Assembly: GCA_913060705.1 (NCBI GenBank)
Contig: CAJXTX010000010.1
Span: forward strand, 1-36,662
Reading direction: 5' to 3'
Origin: an uncultured Bacteroidota bacterium
GTDB taxonomy: Bacteria; Bacteroidota; Bacteroidia; Flavobacteriales; Flavobacteriaceae
DNA length: 36,662 nucleotides
In this document: piece after piece, positions 16,095 through 24,930 of the stretch
Position numbering within the stretch: position 1 is the first letter of the stretch
How the letters are laid out: the number at the start of each line of letters is the position of its first letter
The notes under the pieces: generated by a model
Database searches by the model: none
What the model was told of the DNA's origin: nothing
Seen by the model: the letters and a program-made list of their open reading frames with translations, nothing else
Translations under genes and position numbers: made by a program

Positions 16095-17603
16095 CTACCA
16101 AATTCTATCGATTTCTGAAACTTCCTGAATCGAAAGGCCTTTACCAAAATCATCTGAATGAAGTGAGTTCATAGGCTCCTCTGAGAAGTAAACGACCGTT
16201 GCAGAAGCCCTTCCGTCATTGACAAAAACCTCTAGAGAAGATCGGTCTAACCACAGGTCTATAGTCATTTCGTCTGATGACGACTCGAGGTAATCGATGA
16301 CGATAGGTTTTGAGAAAGCTTCACTAAAATCGGTTCGCCCTGATTGCGAGCGATCAATGACCAAGTGTCCTTTCGAGCGATCGACCTGAAGGCGTATTTT
16401 TTCTGACTTTTGACTGTAGATTTCAAATTCGGCGACTGAGGCCTCTAATCGCAATCTGATATGGGCCTGATCTGATGGAAGATCTAATACCTTGGCCAAT
16501 GACACAGATTCGAAATCTACTTGTTGTGGTGTTTTTAGTTGTTCGAGTGCCTTAATGGGTGTGTTCTGGAGGACAAGTTCTCCATCAACCTCTTTTAAGT
16601 GCAATGTTCTTGGTAAGGTTGAAGCACTCCTCCATCGCTGCGTTGGGGTGTTTTGAGCGTATTGCCAGTTACTCATCCATCCGATGAATAAACGGCTGTC
16701 ATCTGGAGTGTTATTGTAGGTGACCCCTGCGTAATTGTCGGGGCCGTAATCCACCCAACGAATAGCGGTTTGATCGCTGCTGAAGGTTTCTCCGTCAAAA
16801 TCGCCAATAAAATACTGCGTAGCACTTCCGCCGTTTGGCCCACCTGGATTGATACTTATGAGTAAGACCCAATGGGTTTCTCCGTTCGCTTCTAGCGCGA
16901 AGAGGTCGGGGCACTCCCATACGCCCCCATGAGCACCTACTTCATGACCAAAGGTCGAGCTGAGCTTCCAGTCAATAAGATTTTCTGAGCGATAAAGCTG
17001 CAAATGATCTCCTGCGACCAAGGCAAGAATCCATGAATCAGAGGCCTCATGCCAAAAGATCTTAGGATCCCGAAAATCAATATAGCCTGGATTGTCAATT
17101 ACTGGATTGTCTGCATACTTTGTCCATGTCACACCCTTGTCTAGGCTATAAGCCATACCCTGTGTTTGAAAATCAGTCTCCTTTCTTTCAGCTGCCTCGG
17201 CATCGTGATAGGTGAATATGGCAATCATAGGAGGGTTTTCAGGAGTCCCTAAACCTGAGGTGTTATTGAGATCCATTACCGCACTTCCTGAGAAAATGGT
17301 ACCGTGCTCGTCAGGGAATAGTGCTATGGGCTTATGCTCCCATTTCACCATGTCTTTGCTCGTCGCATGACCCCAATGCATCGGGCCCCAAACGATATCG
17401 TTCGGATGGTATTGATAAAATAGGTGATACTGTTCGCCGTCGTGCACTAATCCATTCGGATCGTTCATCCACATCGAGTCAGGGCTAAAATGGTATTGAG
17501 GGCGATAGGGTTCGTGATATACCTGCGTCTTTTCAGGTGAAGTGGAACAGGCCGCGATCAGAACAAATGCGGCAAAGCTTAAGACATAGTAAAAACTTCT
17601 CAT
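16095..17603 (-). CDS. GH32 fructan hydrolase (levanase/inulinase-type) lipoprotein
   Basis: Exported glycoside hydrolase of family 32, hydrolysing beta-fructosides such as levan, inulin or sucrose. All three catalytic motifs are visible: WMNDPNG (45-51, nucleophile Asp48), FRDP (177-180, transition-state stabiliser Asp179) and ECPD (230-233, acid/base Glu230). The N-terminus is a lipoprotein signal with lipobox LIAAC, Cys19. A C-terminal beta-sandwich follows, with the common SLEVFVNDG motif. The ATG at 17603 starts a clean signal peptide; the longer frame to 17627 begins at TTG and is not preferred. Length is 502 residues. No fructokinase or SusC/D genes adjoin it, so it is not in a classic fructan utilisation locus here. 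Confidence 0.94.
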   Translation of the reverse strand: MRSFYYVLSFAAFVLIAACSTSPEKTQVYHEPYRPQYHFSPDSMWMNDPNGLVHDGEQYHLFYQYHPNDIVWGPMHWGHATSKDMVKWEHKPIALFPDEHGTIFSGSAVMDLNNTSGLGTPENPPMIAIFTYHDAEAAERKETDFQTQGMAYSLDKGVTWTKYADNPVIDNPGYIDFRDPKIFWHEASDSWILALVAGDHLQLYRSENLIDWKLSSTFGHEVGAHGGVWECPDLFALEANGETHWVLLISINPGGPNGGSATQYFIGDFDGETFSSDQTAIRWVDYGPDNYAGVTYNNTPDDSRLFIGWMSNWQYAQNTPTQRWRSASTLPRTLHLKEVDGELVLQNTPIKALEQLKTPQQVDFESVSLAKVLDLPSDQAHIRLRLEASVAEFEIYSQKSEKIRLQVDRSKGHLVIDRSQSGRTDFSEAFSKPIVIDYLESSSDEMTIDLWLDRSSLEVFVNDGRASATVVYFSEEPMNSLHSDDFGKGLSIQEVSEIDRIW

Positions 17604-17634
17604 AAGGGAATTTACTAAGATTCTCAATACCCCT

Positions 17635-17642
17635 TAATTTTG
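17635..17642 (+). promoter_or_regulatory. TAnnTTTG promoter box of the arsenosugar-like operon
   Basis: TAATTTTG, a perfect -7 box, ends only 6 bases before the ATG at 17649. A TTTA at 17611-17614 gives a 3/4 match to the -33 element with a 20-base spacer. Transcription would start at or next to the start codon, suggesting a leaderless or nearly leaderless message. Confidence 0.5.
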
Positions 17643-17648
17643 ATTGCA

Positions 17649-18263
17649 ATGAATCCACCCAGCAAGAACAAAGCACTCGCCGTTTTTTTAAAGAACAGGG
17701 TCTTAGGGCAAGTAAAAACAAGGCTGGCCAAGGACGTAGGTCCAGAAAAAGCACTTGAAATTTACAGCCACCTCTACGCACATACTCTAAACGTCGCAAA
17801 AACCGTTGAAGCAGAAATTCACGGTTTCTATGCGACTGAAAAAAAGGCGCACTCAACCTTTGACGGGGTGCATCTTCAGAACGGTTCAGATTTAGGAGAA
17901 CGGATGAAAAACGCCTTTGCATTACTCTTCGAACGACACGAACGCGTGGTACTTATAGGCAGTGATTTACCCGAACTCTCATCAGCAGTCATTGAGAAAG
18001 CCTATGCACTACTCGAAGAAAACGACCTTGTGCTCGGGCCTGCTGTTGATGGTGGCTATTACCTCATTGGCCTTCGTTCTGCTCAACCTCATCTTTTTGA
18101 AAAAATGTCGTATTCGCACCCAGAGGTTTTAGCACAAACTCTAGAACGTGCAAAAGAGTTAAAGCTATCCGTGGCACTACTTGACCCCCTGCGTGATCTC
18201 GACACCCTTGAGGATCTTAAACACTTTAACTATTTGATCGATTCGGGTCTAAGCACTCCATAG
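17649..18263 (+). CDS. TIGR04282-family arsenosugar biosynthesis glycosyltransferase
   Basis: A 204-residue soluble transferase of the DUF2064/TIGR04282 family, a GT-A fold related to CofC nucleotidyltransferases and found with arsenosugar genes (first described as radical SAM/selenodomain-associated). Diagnostic stretches are FLKNRVLGQVKTRLA near the N-terminus, IGSDLPELS in the middle and GPAVDGGYYLIGL, all strongly matching the family; the end reads DPLRDLDTLEDL. The ATG at 17649 is used; a TTG three codons upstream lies in the promoter box. It heads an eight-gene plus-strand run and is divergent from the GH32 gene with a 45-base shared control region. The sugar donor and acceptor are not established for this family, so glycosyl or nucleotidyl transfer are both open. 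Confidence 0.88.
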   Translation: MNPPSKNKALAVFLKNRVLGQVKTRLAKDVGPEKALEIYSHLYAHTLNVAKTVEAEIHGFYATEKKAHSTFDGVHLQNGSDLGERMKNAFALLFERHERVVLIGSDLPELSSAVIEKAYALLEENDLVLGPAVDGGYYLIGLRSAQPHLFEKMSYSHPEVLAQTLERAKELKLSVALLDPLRDLDTLEDLKHFNYLIDSGLSTP

Positions 18264-18285
18264 AAATGGCGTAATTTAGTAGGGT

Positions 18286-19104
18286 ATGTTGAAGAACGAA
18301 TTGATTGCCGAAACGCTTGAACACCTACAAGCTAAAGGTTTTGAAACCCCAGAAATAGGAATTGTTTTAGGAACTGGGTTGGGCCAACTGGTTGACCAAC
18401 TCGAAATCATAGCGACTGCATTCTACCATCACATTCCACACTTTCCTGTATCAACCGTAGAGTACCATAGCGGCAAACTGCTTTACGGTATACTCGGCGG
18501 AAAAAAAGTAGTAGTGATGCAAGGAAGATTTCACCTTTATGAAGGCTATGACTTTATATCACTCACCTATCCTATTCGCGTGATGCACGCCCTCGGGATC
18601 AAAAAATTACTCATCTCGAATGCCGCAGGAGCTATTAATACAGGGTTCAAAAAAGGGGATCTGATGCTCATTGATGATCATATTAACCTTCAAGGCGGCT
18701 CTCCCCTCGCTTTTTCAAATGTTTCAGAGTTCGGACCTCGATTTGTAGATATGTTATGTCCTTACGACAGTACCCTCTCTTCTATTGCGCTCGACATCGC
18801 TAAAGAGCACGAGATCACATTGAGAAAGGGCGTTTATGCTGCTGTTGTTGGTCCTCAACTCGAAACACGTGCCGAATACCGCATGCTCGGAATCATGGGA
18901 GCAGATGCGGTGGGCATGAGCACCGTTCCTGAAGTGATCGTTGCCAATCAGCTCGACCTCCCAGTAGTGGCTATTTCGGTTCTTACAGATGAATGCGATC
19001 CAGATCACCTTGAGCCGATCAACGTCGAAGAAATTTTAGCGATTGCTAAGGAGGCTGAACCTCGATTAATCACCTTGTTCAGAGAATTAATTATCCGCTT
19101 ATGA
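18286..19104 (+). CDS. Purine nucleoside phosphorylase, trimeric type
   Basis: A 272-residue PNP that splits purine nucleosides with phosphate to base and ribose 1-phosphate. Signatures are [13 protein letters not shown] (phosphate loop), [29 protein letters not shown] and [14 protein letters not shown], with Glu193 at the position of human PNP Glu201. At the place of human Asn243 it has Asp235 (SVLTDE); in human PNP that Asn-to-Asp exchange is known to favour adenosine. It follows the TIGR04282 gene after 22 bases and overlaps ArsM by 4, so it belongs to this operon rather than general salvage alone. A role in removing adenine from an arsenic-bearing nucleoside is inference. The same Asp may be common in Bacteroidota PNPs. 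Confidence 0.93.
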   Translation: MLKNELIAETLEHLQAKGFETPEIGIVLGTGLGQLVDQLEIIATAFYHHIPHFPVSTVEYHSGKLLYGILGGKKVVVMQGRFHLYEGYDFISLTYPIRVMHALGIKKLLISNAAGAINTGFKKGDLMLIDDHINLQGGSPLAFSNVSEFGPRFVDMLCPYDSTLSSIALDIAKEHEITLRKGVYAAVVGPQLETRAEYRMLGIMGADAVGMSTVPEVIVANQLDLPVVAISVLTDECDPDHLEPINVEEILAIAKEAEPRLITLFRELIIRL

Positions 19105-20066
19105 GCTATTTAAACGCCACACATAAACTCTATACAGATGTAGCTAAATCTCCTGATGTCGGCCTTTGCTGTACCACTTCTCCCGTGTGGGAACTTCCTG
19201 GACTTTCTGTTCCAAAAATCATGCAAGAGATGAACTACGGCTGCGGTACGACCGTTTCAGCATCAGATTTATCTCATGAACCTAAGGTGCTTTATGTTGG
19301 AGTTGGTGGAGGAATGGAATTGCTGCAATTCGCCTATTTTTCGAGGAGACCGGCTGCGGTCATTGGCGTAGATGCCGTAGATGCGATGCTAGAGGCATGC
19401 GCGTCGAATCTAAAGTTGGCTCAGCAAGAGAATGAATGGTTCGATGAATCCTATATTGATTTGCGCAAAGGAGACGCTCTCAATCTACCCATTCACAACG
19501 AATCTGTTGATGTAGCAGCTCAAAATTGTCTCTTTAATATTTTCAAGCAAGAGGATTTAGAAACTGCGCTAAGTGAGATGTTCAGGGTACTTAAACCGCA
19601 CGGAAGGTTGGTAATGAGTGATCCTATATGCGAAACTCCTTTACCACAATCGATAAGAGATAACGATGAAATGCGAGCAGCCTGTTTAAGCGGAGCCATT
19701 TCACTTAAGGCATATCTAAATGCGTTAGTTAATGCTGGGTTTGGTACCATTGAAATAAGGGCTAGACGCCCCTATCGTGTATTGTCGCCTAAACATCACA
19801 ATACCGAAACACTTATCCCCATTGAATCGGTAGAAGTCTGTGCTATCAAAGACCCAATGCCCGATGATGGACCATGTATTTTTAGCGGAAAGACTGCTAT
19901 CTACTATGGAGATCAAGACTATTTCAATGATGGAAAAGGGCATATCCTAATAACCAATCAGCCTTTAGCAATTTGCGACAAAACAGCTGCAGCCCTCGAA
20001 GCGCTGGATGCACCAATTTATATCAGCCCCTCAACCTACCACTATAATGGGGGAGGTTGCTGTTAA
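19101..20066 (+). CDS. arsM: Arsenite S-adenosylmethionine methyltransferase, arsenosugar type
   Basis: A 321-residue SAM-dependent methyltransferase that methylates As(III), probably to dimethylarsenic. The SAM-binding loop is [13 protein letters not shown] (63-75). The four cysteines conserved in ArsM can be matched by spacing: Cys23/24, Cys48 in the YGCG motif, Cys143 in QNCLFN and Cys195 in AACLSGAI. Its N-terminal GLCCTTSP and a C-terminal Gly-Gly-Gly-Cys-Cys add further thiols. This architecture is that of the ArsM linked to arsenosugar biosynthesis rather than simple volatilisation. No arsR, arsC or arsenite pump accompanies it. The start overlaps the PNP stop (ATGA); the FAD oxidoreductase follows after 5 bases. 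Confidence 0.85.
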   Translation: MSYLNATHKLYTDVAKSPDVGLCCTTSPVWELPGLSVPKIMQEMNYGCGTTVSASDLSHEPKVLYVGVGGGMELLQFAYFSRRPAAVIGVDAVDAMLEACASNLKLAQQENEWFDESYIDLRKGDALNLPIHNESVDVAAQNCLFNIFKQEDLETALSEMFRVLKPHGRLVMSDPICETPLPQSIRDNDEMRAACLSGAISLKAYLNALVNAGFGTIEIRARRPYRVLSPKHHNTETLIPIESVEVCAIKDPMPDDGPCIFSGKTAIYYGDQDYFNDGKGHILITNQPLAICDKTAAALEALDAPIYISPSTYHYNGGGCC

Positions 20067-20071
20067 ATCCT

Positions 20072-21376
20072 ATGAAAGAAGTATTTATCATCGGAAACGG
20101 AGTTGCAGGTAGCACGCTAGCCTTAAATCTTAGCGCGACTGACAGCTTTCGGGTACACCTAATTTCTGATGAATCGGATTTCTTTTACTCCAGAACAGCG
20201 CTCATGTATCTCTACATGGGTCATCTAACCGCTCAGCAAACCGAACCCTACGAACGCAATCATTGGGAAAAGAGCGGTGTTAACCGTATTCGCGGGCGCG
20301 TTTTCGCCCTTGATCGCAATGCCAAAACCCTAACGTATAGAGATGTTGAAGGAAACACCCACCAGAAAACCTACGATATCCTTGTGCTGGCGATGGGATC
20401 CCTACCTCGTTTTTTAGACTGGCCCAATAGCACCTTAAAGGGTGTTTCAGGACTGTATCACTTGAAGGATCTTGAAGCCATAGAGGCCTACACAGAACCT
20501 ACAAAGTGCAAAGAAGCGGTCATCATCGGAGGGGGGTTAATCGGAGTAGAATTGGCCGAGATGGTGCACAGCAGAGGCATCCACACGACGATGGTGATCA
20601 GAGAACCGTACTTCTGGTCTTCTGTATTGCCAGACAGCGATGCGCAACTCGTTCAAAAGCACATTGAAGCTCAAGGCATTCATATACTCACAGAAACTGA
20701 AGTCTCTCGTTTTTCAAGTGAAGACGGTCAACAACTTAGCGGGGTGCAGCTGAACTCTGGCAAAGAACTTAGCGCGCAATTTGCCGGGGTTTGTATTGGC
20801 GTTACCCCTAACACCGGATTCCTTTCAGAGAGTGGGTTAACCCTCAATGAGGGTGTCGTAGTGGATGAGTACCTGCAAACAAGCGACCCTTCAATTTATG
20901 CTATCGGCGACTGTGCTGAGTTGAAGCACCCCAGTACCGAACGTCGCGCTGTAGAAGCCGTATGGTATGTCGCCCGCCAAATGGCAGAAACGCTCTCAAA
21001 GCATTTGATTGAAGGTAGAGCAGCTTATGAACAAAAACATTGGTTCAATTCGGCCAAGTTTTTCGATTTAGAATACCAAACCTACGGTCAAGTGAGCACC
21101 AGTTCAAAACGCAAAAATTCTGAACAGCACTTTCATTGGCATCCTAAGAATCAATCCAAAGGCATTACGCTTTCGTACCGCGCTCACGACAGACAATTTT
21201 TAGGTGTAAATACCTTTGGCATCAGACTCAAACAATCAGTTTTTGAACAATGGCTTAATGCATCAGAAAGTGTAGATACCGTGGTCGCTCAACTAGACCG
21301 CGCGCACTTTGATCCCGAGTTCAGTAAAATGTATTACAACGATTTTCGCTATGCTTTCTTATCAAACAACGGCTAG
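20072..21376 (+). CDS. FAD/NAD(P)-dependent oxidoreductase (nitrite/rubredoxin reductase-like)
   Basis: A 434-residue flavoprotein of the two-dinucleotide-binding-domain family. The FAD loop is IIGNGVAGSTLA at the N-terminus, the NAD(P) loop AVIIGGGLIGVELAEM in the middle, and YAIGDCAEL marks the FAD-ribityl motif. The region after it is extended relative to rubredoxin reductases. The ATG at 20072 is used; the TTG at 20057 lies within the arsM coding region. It overlaps the downstream polyferredoxin gene by about 26 bases. The pair could move electrons from NAD(P)H through FAD to membrane iron-sulfur clusters, for reduction of arsenic or of a radical enzyme. This is inference; no partner is seen directly. 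Confidence 0.88.
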   Translation: MKEVFIIGNGVAGSTLALNLSATDSFRVHLISDESDFFYSRTALMYLYMGHLTAQQTEPYERNHWEKSGVNRIRGRVFALDRNAKTLTYRDVEGNTHQKTYDILVLAMGSLPRFLDWPNSTLKGVSGLYHLKDLEAIEAYTEPTKCKEAVIIGGGLIGVELAEMVHSRGIHTTMVIREPYFWSSVLPDSDAQLVQKHIEAQGIHILTETEVSRFSSEDGQQLSGVQLNSGKELSAQFAGVCIGVTPNTGFLSESGLTLNEGVVVDEYLQTSDPSIYAIGDCAELKHPSTERRAVEAVWYVARQMAETLSKHLIEGRAAYEQKHWFNSAKFFDLEYQTYGQVSTSSKRKNSEQHFHWHPKNQSKGITLSYRAHDRQFLGVNTFGIRLKQSVFEQWLNASESVDTVVAQLDRAHFDPEFSKMYYNDFRYAFLSNNG

Positions 21377-22820
21377 CCAAAAAGGCTTCATGTATACCGG
21401 CTTAATCGGGATTGCTGCGCTTATCTCTGCGGGTATTTCGAATACCTTAGGAACAACTCCGCAACTCATGGCTTCTATTGCTTTGACCTTGGTCGCCGTA
21501 GGTGTTTTAGGGTATACCTACAGCAGTTATGCAGCATCCGGTCCTGGAATTAAGAATAACGGCGTGATGTTTCGGTCGCTTACTCAACGTGGTGTCTGGG
21601 CTTATGCGAGTGCTGTTGGACTTACCGCCTTTTATATCCTCTTGTATTTTTTTGACAGCCAGCTCGAAGGCATTATTCGAGGGTTTGATCCTCTGAGCAA
21701 GATGCTCTCAGGAAATCCTGCGAGTCAATGGTTCGTATACGGTGTGCTCTACACCCTAGCCATCTTACTTTTCGGCATCAAGTTTATAGTGAAGTACCGG
21801 CACAGCAGGTACCAAATCATTCGAACCATCAGTGTGATGTTCTTTCAATTGGTATTTGCCTTTCTTCTTCCAGAACTCATGGCGCGATTGAACGGCGATC
21901 TGCCGTATTACGACTTAAAAAACATGTGGCCCTTGAATTACTATCTCTTTGACCAATACGCAGTAGACGGATTCATCTCAGCCAAACAACTCGGAATCGG
22001 ATTGCTGCTTTTCGGTATTGCCTCAATCTTTATCATCAGCCCCATTTTGACCTATAAGTTCGGAAAGCGCTGGTACTGCTCTTGGGTGTGCGGATGTGGC
22101 GGACTAGCCGAAACGGCCGGAGACGCCTTTCGTCATTTAAGCGATAACAGTGTGCGCGCCTGGAAGCTCGAACGCTGGATGATTCATAGCATTCTAGTCT
22201 TAATCACGCTAAGCACCGTTGGGGTCGTCCACAGCTATTTAAGAGAAGGGGAAGGAGACTACTGGCTTTCAGCCGACCTCTTTTTAGGATTGTTTTCATT
22301 AGTGGTGATCCTGATTGTCTCCCTCATTTATTTCAAGCGTAAAGAGTGGCTCGCCAAAGATGCCAAGAGGAGCATCTTGATCATAGGAGCACTTATCGTA
22401 GGGTTGAGCGGGATTCACTTTCTGAGCGATAGTTATCACGTATTTCTCATTCCTACCTATACACTGCGATCGGCCTATGGATTTTTCATTGGAAGTATCT
22501 TCTCGGGAGTGATTGGCACTGGATTTTATCCGCTGCTTGGAAATAGAGTTTGGTGTCGTTTTGGATGCCCAATGGCGGCTATTTTAGGGATTCAGCAAAA
22601 GCTTTTTTCAAAATTTCAGATCAGCACCAACTCAGGGCAATGTATCTCTTGTGGTAACTGCTCGGCCTATTGTGAAATGGGTATTGACGTGCGCGCTTAT
22701 GCACAAAAACAAGAGCCTATTAAACGCGCCTCTTGCGTAGGCTGTGGGATTTGCTCAGAGGTGTGCCCAAGAGGTGTACTTCGCTTAGAAAACACTGCTA
22801 ATCCGAACCAACTATCATGA
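21351..22820 (+). CDS. Membrane-bound polyferredoxin (NapH/CcoG/NosR-like 4Fe-4S protein)
   Basis: A 489-residue inner-membrane electron-transfer protein with about eight to ten hydrophobic helices. Two cysteine motifs flank helices as in the NosR/NapH group: YCSWVCGCGGLAET and WCRFGCPMAAILG. The soluble C-terminus holds two ferredoxin-type cluster motifs, CISCGNCSAYC and CVGCGICSEVCPRG. The start at 21351 (MLSYQTTASQKGF) overlaps the upstream gene by 26 bases; 21390 (MYTGLIG), preceded by an AAAAGG, is an equally plausible start. It is in the arsenosugar-like run and overlaps the next glycosyltransferase by 4 bases. It is not a radical SAM protein: the cysteines are CX3CXC, not CX3CX2C. Electron donor is probably the preceding flavoprotein. 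Confidence 0.85.
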   Translation: MLSYQTTASQKGFMYTGLIGIAALISAGISNTLGTTPQLMASIALTLVAVGVLGYTYSSYAASGPGIKNNGVMFRSLTQRGVWAYASAVGLTAFYILLYFFDSQLEGIIRGFDPLSKMLSGNPASQWFVYGVLYTLAILLFGIKFIVKYRHSRYQIIRTISVMFFQLVFAFLLPELMARLNGDLPYYDLKNMWPLNYYLFDQYAVDGFISAKQLGIGLLLFGIASIFIISPILTYKFGKRWYCSWVCGCGGLAETAGDAFRHLSDNSVRAWKLERWMIHSILVLITLSTVGVVHSYLREGEGDYWLSADLFLGLFSLVVILIVSLIYFKRKEWLAKDAKRSILIIGALIVGLSGIHFLSDSYHVFLIPTYTLRSAYGFFIGSIFSGVIGTGFYPLLGNRVWCRFGCPMAAILGIQQKLFSKFQISTNSGQCISCGNCSAYCEMGIDVRAYAQKQEPIKRASCVGCGICSEVCPRGVLRLENTANPNQLS

Positions 22821-23503
22821 TTTGGGTCGTCATACCCGCCTACAACGAAGAAAAAAGTATTGGGCTCGTTTTAGCTGACTTGCCTCAAGAGGTTGACGAA
22901 GTGGTGGTGGTCAATAACGGTTCTACAGATAATACCGTCAGTGAGGCCGAAAAAGCAGGTGCAACGGTCTTGACAGAGTCTCGTAAAGGGTACGGATATG
23001 CCTGCTTGACCGGAATACACTATCTCAAATCAAAAGCAAAACAGGGCGACATAGTAGTCTTCTTGGATGGGGACTATTCAGACTATCCTGAAGAACTCAA
23101 TGCGCTCGTTGCCCCCATTCAGCAGCAAAGAGCACTTTTTGTTTTAGGAACGCGGGTCACACCTCAGCTTGAAAAAGGCGCCCTTACTCCGCAGCAACGC
23201 TTCGGGAATGCCTTAGCAACCCAGCTCATGCGATGGATTTACGGCGCCCGTTTTACAGATTTAGGCCCCTTCAGAGCAATTGAATGGGAAACACTCATGG
23301 CTCTAGATATGAACGACAAGACATATGGTTGGACCGTCGAAATGCAATTGAAAATATTGAAAAAAGCGATTCCGTATATCGAAATACCCGTTCGCTACCG
23401 GCCTAGAATTGGAGTTTCAAAAGTTTCGGGTACCGTGAAAGGGACCCTCATGGCTGGGTATAAAATAATTGGTTGGATTCTCATCTACAGTCTGAAGCGT
23501 TAA
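22817..23503 (+). CDS. GT2 glycosyltransferase, dolichyl-phosphate-sugar synthase-like
   Basis: A 228-residue glycosyltransferase of family 2, cytoplasmic face. It has VVIPAYNEEKSIG, VVNNGSTDNT, GYGYACLTGI and FLDGDYSDYP with the metal-binding Asp motif. A C-terminal GTLMAGYKIIGWILIY segment is amphipathic or membrane-associated. The pattern resembles enzymes that transfer a sugar from a nucleotide donor to a lipid phosphate, such as dolichyl-phosphate mannose or glucose synthases. ATG overlaps the polyferredoxin stop by 4 bases and its TAA overlaps the next ATG (TAATG). In other bacteria such a GT2 is found with TIGR04282 genes, so co-function is likely. A lipid-linked sugar donor for the GT87-like membrane protein downstream is inferred. 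Confidence 0.85.
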   Translation: MIWVVIPAYNEEKSIGLVLADLPQEVDEVVVVNNGSTDNTVSEAEKAGATVLTESRKGYGYACLTGIHYLKSKAKQGDIVVFLDGDYSDYPEELNALVAPIQQQRALFVLGTRVTPQLEKGALTPQQRFGNALATQLMRWIYGARFTDLGPFRAIEWETLMALDMNDKTYGWTVEMQLKILKKAIPYIEIPVRYRPRIGVSKVSGTVKGTLMAGYKIIGWILIYSLKR

Positions 23504-24930
23504 TGGGTTGGATCAGTATTTCTTTATTCGGCCTCTGTGTCTTTCTGCTAGTAGCCTATGCGTTCTATCAGTGTTACTTGAGTTTAAGCTGCTCTGCTCG
23601 AGAAAAGGCCATACACTTAAAACCGCTACCAGGTGATGCAGCAACTGCTAATCGACTAGAGGCAACCGTTACGATTCAAATCGCATTGTACAACGAGGGG
23701 CATGCCGTCGATCCGTTGTTCAAATCTATTCTTGCCCTCGACTATCCCAAAGAATTAGTAGAGATCCAACTCTTAGACGATTCAACCGATCATTCTGATG
23801 AAATCAACGCGCAATGGGCTCTTAAATTAAGGGCATCCGGACTCAAGACCTATCATCTTAAACGCACGCATAGAGAAGGGTACAAAGCAGGTGCCTTAAA
23901 CGAAGGACTTAAGCAAGCCTCTGGGGAGTACATTGCCTTTTTCGATGCCGATTTTAGTTTTGCTCCTGACTGGCTGTATCGCACCCTTCAAGGGTTTACT
24001 TCAGACCAAATAGCTGCGGTTCAAACGCGTTGGGTGTATGCAAACAGCACAAAGAATTGGATAACGCGGATACAACCCTTGGCACTGAACCATCATTTTA
24101 TCAATGAACATCTGGGCAGAGAAAAAGCAGATGCGTTAACGACCTTTAACGGAACTGCTGCGTTATGGAAGAAGAGCGCCATTGAGTCTGTTGGAGGGTT
24201 TAGCACAGAGACTTTAACCGAAGACTTGAATCTTGCCTACAGGGCGCAATTGGCTGGATTTCGCATTCTTTACCTCCCTAACATTACTGCCGGGAGCGAA
24301 TTGCCTGATACCCTATCCGCCTATTTTTCACAGCAATTCAGATGGAACAAGGGTGCTGCAGAAAATTTTCAACTATTGAGAGGGTCATTGAAGACCCTTC
24401 AACTAAAAAAGAAGTTTCACGCCCTGATGCACCTTCTTGGATCGAGCTTTTATGCCGTCACCTTCTCTTTCTTACTCATTGGGCTTTCGTTGCCCTTCGT
24501 GAGGCTGCAAGGTGCCCAATTACAAATCACAGAACTACTTTCGAACTTGCTCTTATTGGCCTCATTAGGCCTTGGAATAGCACTGTTTAGGGCAGATCGA
24601 GACCTTCATTACTCTTCGTCTCTCTTGCATTGGGCGCTCTACTTTACAAGCTATTTAATCCTTTCGGCCGGGATGAGTTATCGTAACACGCGAGCAGTAC
24701 TTGAAGGACATCTGAGAAAGCCTTCTACTTTTGTTCGCACGCCTAAAACCAATCAGTTGAAAAGGAGGCGCTCTAAAACAATCCCTGTAATAGAAGGCTT
24801 AATCACCCTGCTTGGTGGATTTAGCGCCTTCAGGGCTTATGATACCCAGCAGTTAGCGCTCTTGGGTATCCCGTTATTTACCACTCTCGCCTTTGGTTGG
24901 GTCACTATTGCACGATTAAAACGCTCATGA
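23503..24930 (+). CDS. Membrane GT2 glycosyltransferase, cellulose synthase-like
   Basis: A 475-residue processive-type or ceramide-glucosyltransferase-like enzyme. It has an N-terminal membrane helix (about 2-26), a cytosolic GT-A domain with ALYNEG, LLDDSTDHSD, FFDADFSF and TEDLNLAYR, and the QxxRW-type motif QQFRWNKGAAEN. Several C-terminal helices follow. The ATG at 23503 overlaps the preceding TAA as TAATG; a longer frame to 23473 is not needed. The D, DxD, ED and QxxRW set is complete, so it should be active. In this operon it may glycosylate a lipid or extend a glycolipid; beta-glucan synthesis is less likely with no cyclic-di-GMP domain or export partner. Confidence 0.88.
   Translation: MGWISISLFGLCVFLLVAYAFYQCYLSLSCSAREKAIHLKPLPGDAATANRLEATVTIQIALYNEGHAVDPLFKSILALDYPKELVEIQLLDDSTDHSDEINAQWALKLRASGLKTYHLKRTHREGYKAGALNEGLKQASGEYIAFFDADFSFAPDWLYRTLQGFTSDQIAAVQTRWVYANSTKNWITRIQPLALNHHFINEHLGREKADALTTFNGTAALWKKSAIESVGGFSTETLTEDLNLAYRAQLAGFRILYLPNITAGSELPDTLSAYFSQQFRWNKGAAENFQLLRGSLKTLQLKKKFHALMHLLGSSFYAVTFSFLLIGLSLPFVRLQGAQLQITELLSNLLLLASLGLGIALFRADRDLHYSSSLLHWALYFTSYLILSAGMSYRNTRAVLEGHLRKPSTFVRTPKTNQLKRRRSKTIPVIEGLITLLGGFSAFRAYDTQQLALLGIPLFTTLAFGWVTIARLKRS

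Noticed and set aside
21351-22820. The iron-sulfur protein as the missing ArsS radical SAM enzyme
   Set aside because: Its cysteines are CX3CXC and ferredoxin-type CX2CX2CX3C, not CX3CX2C, and it is a multi-helix membrane protein.
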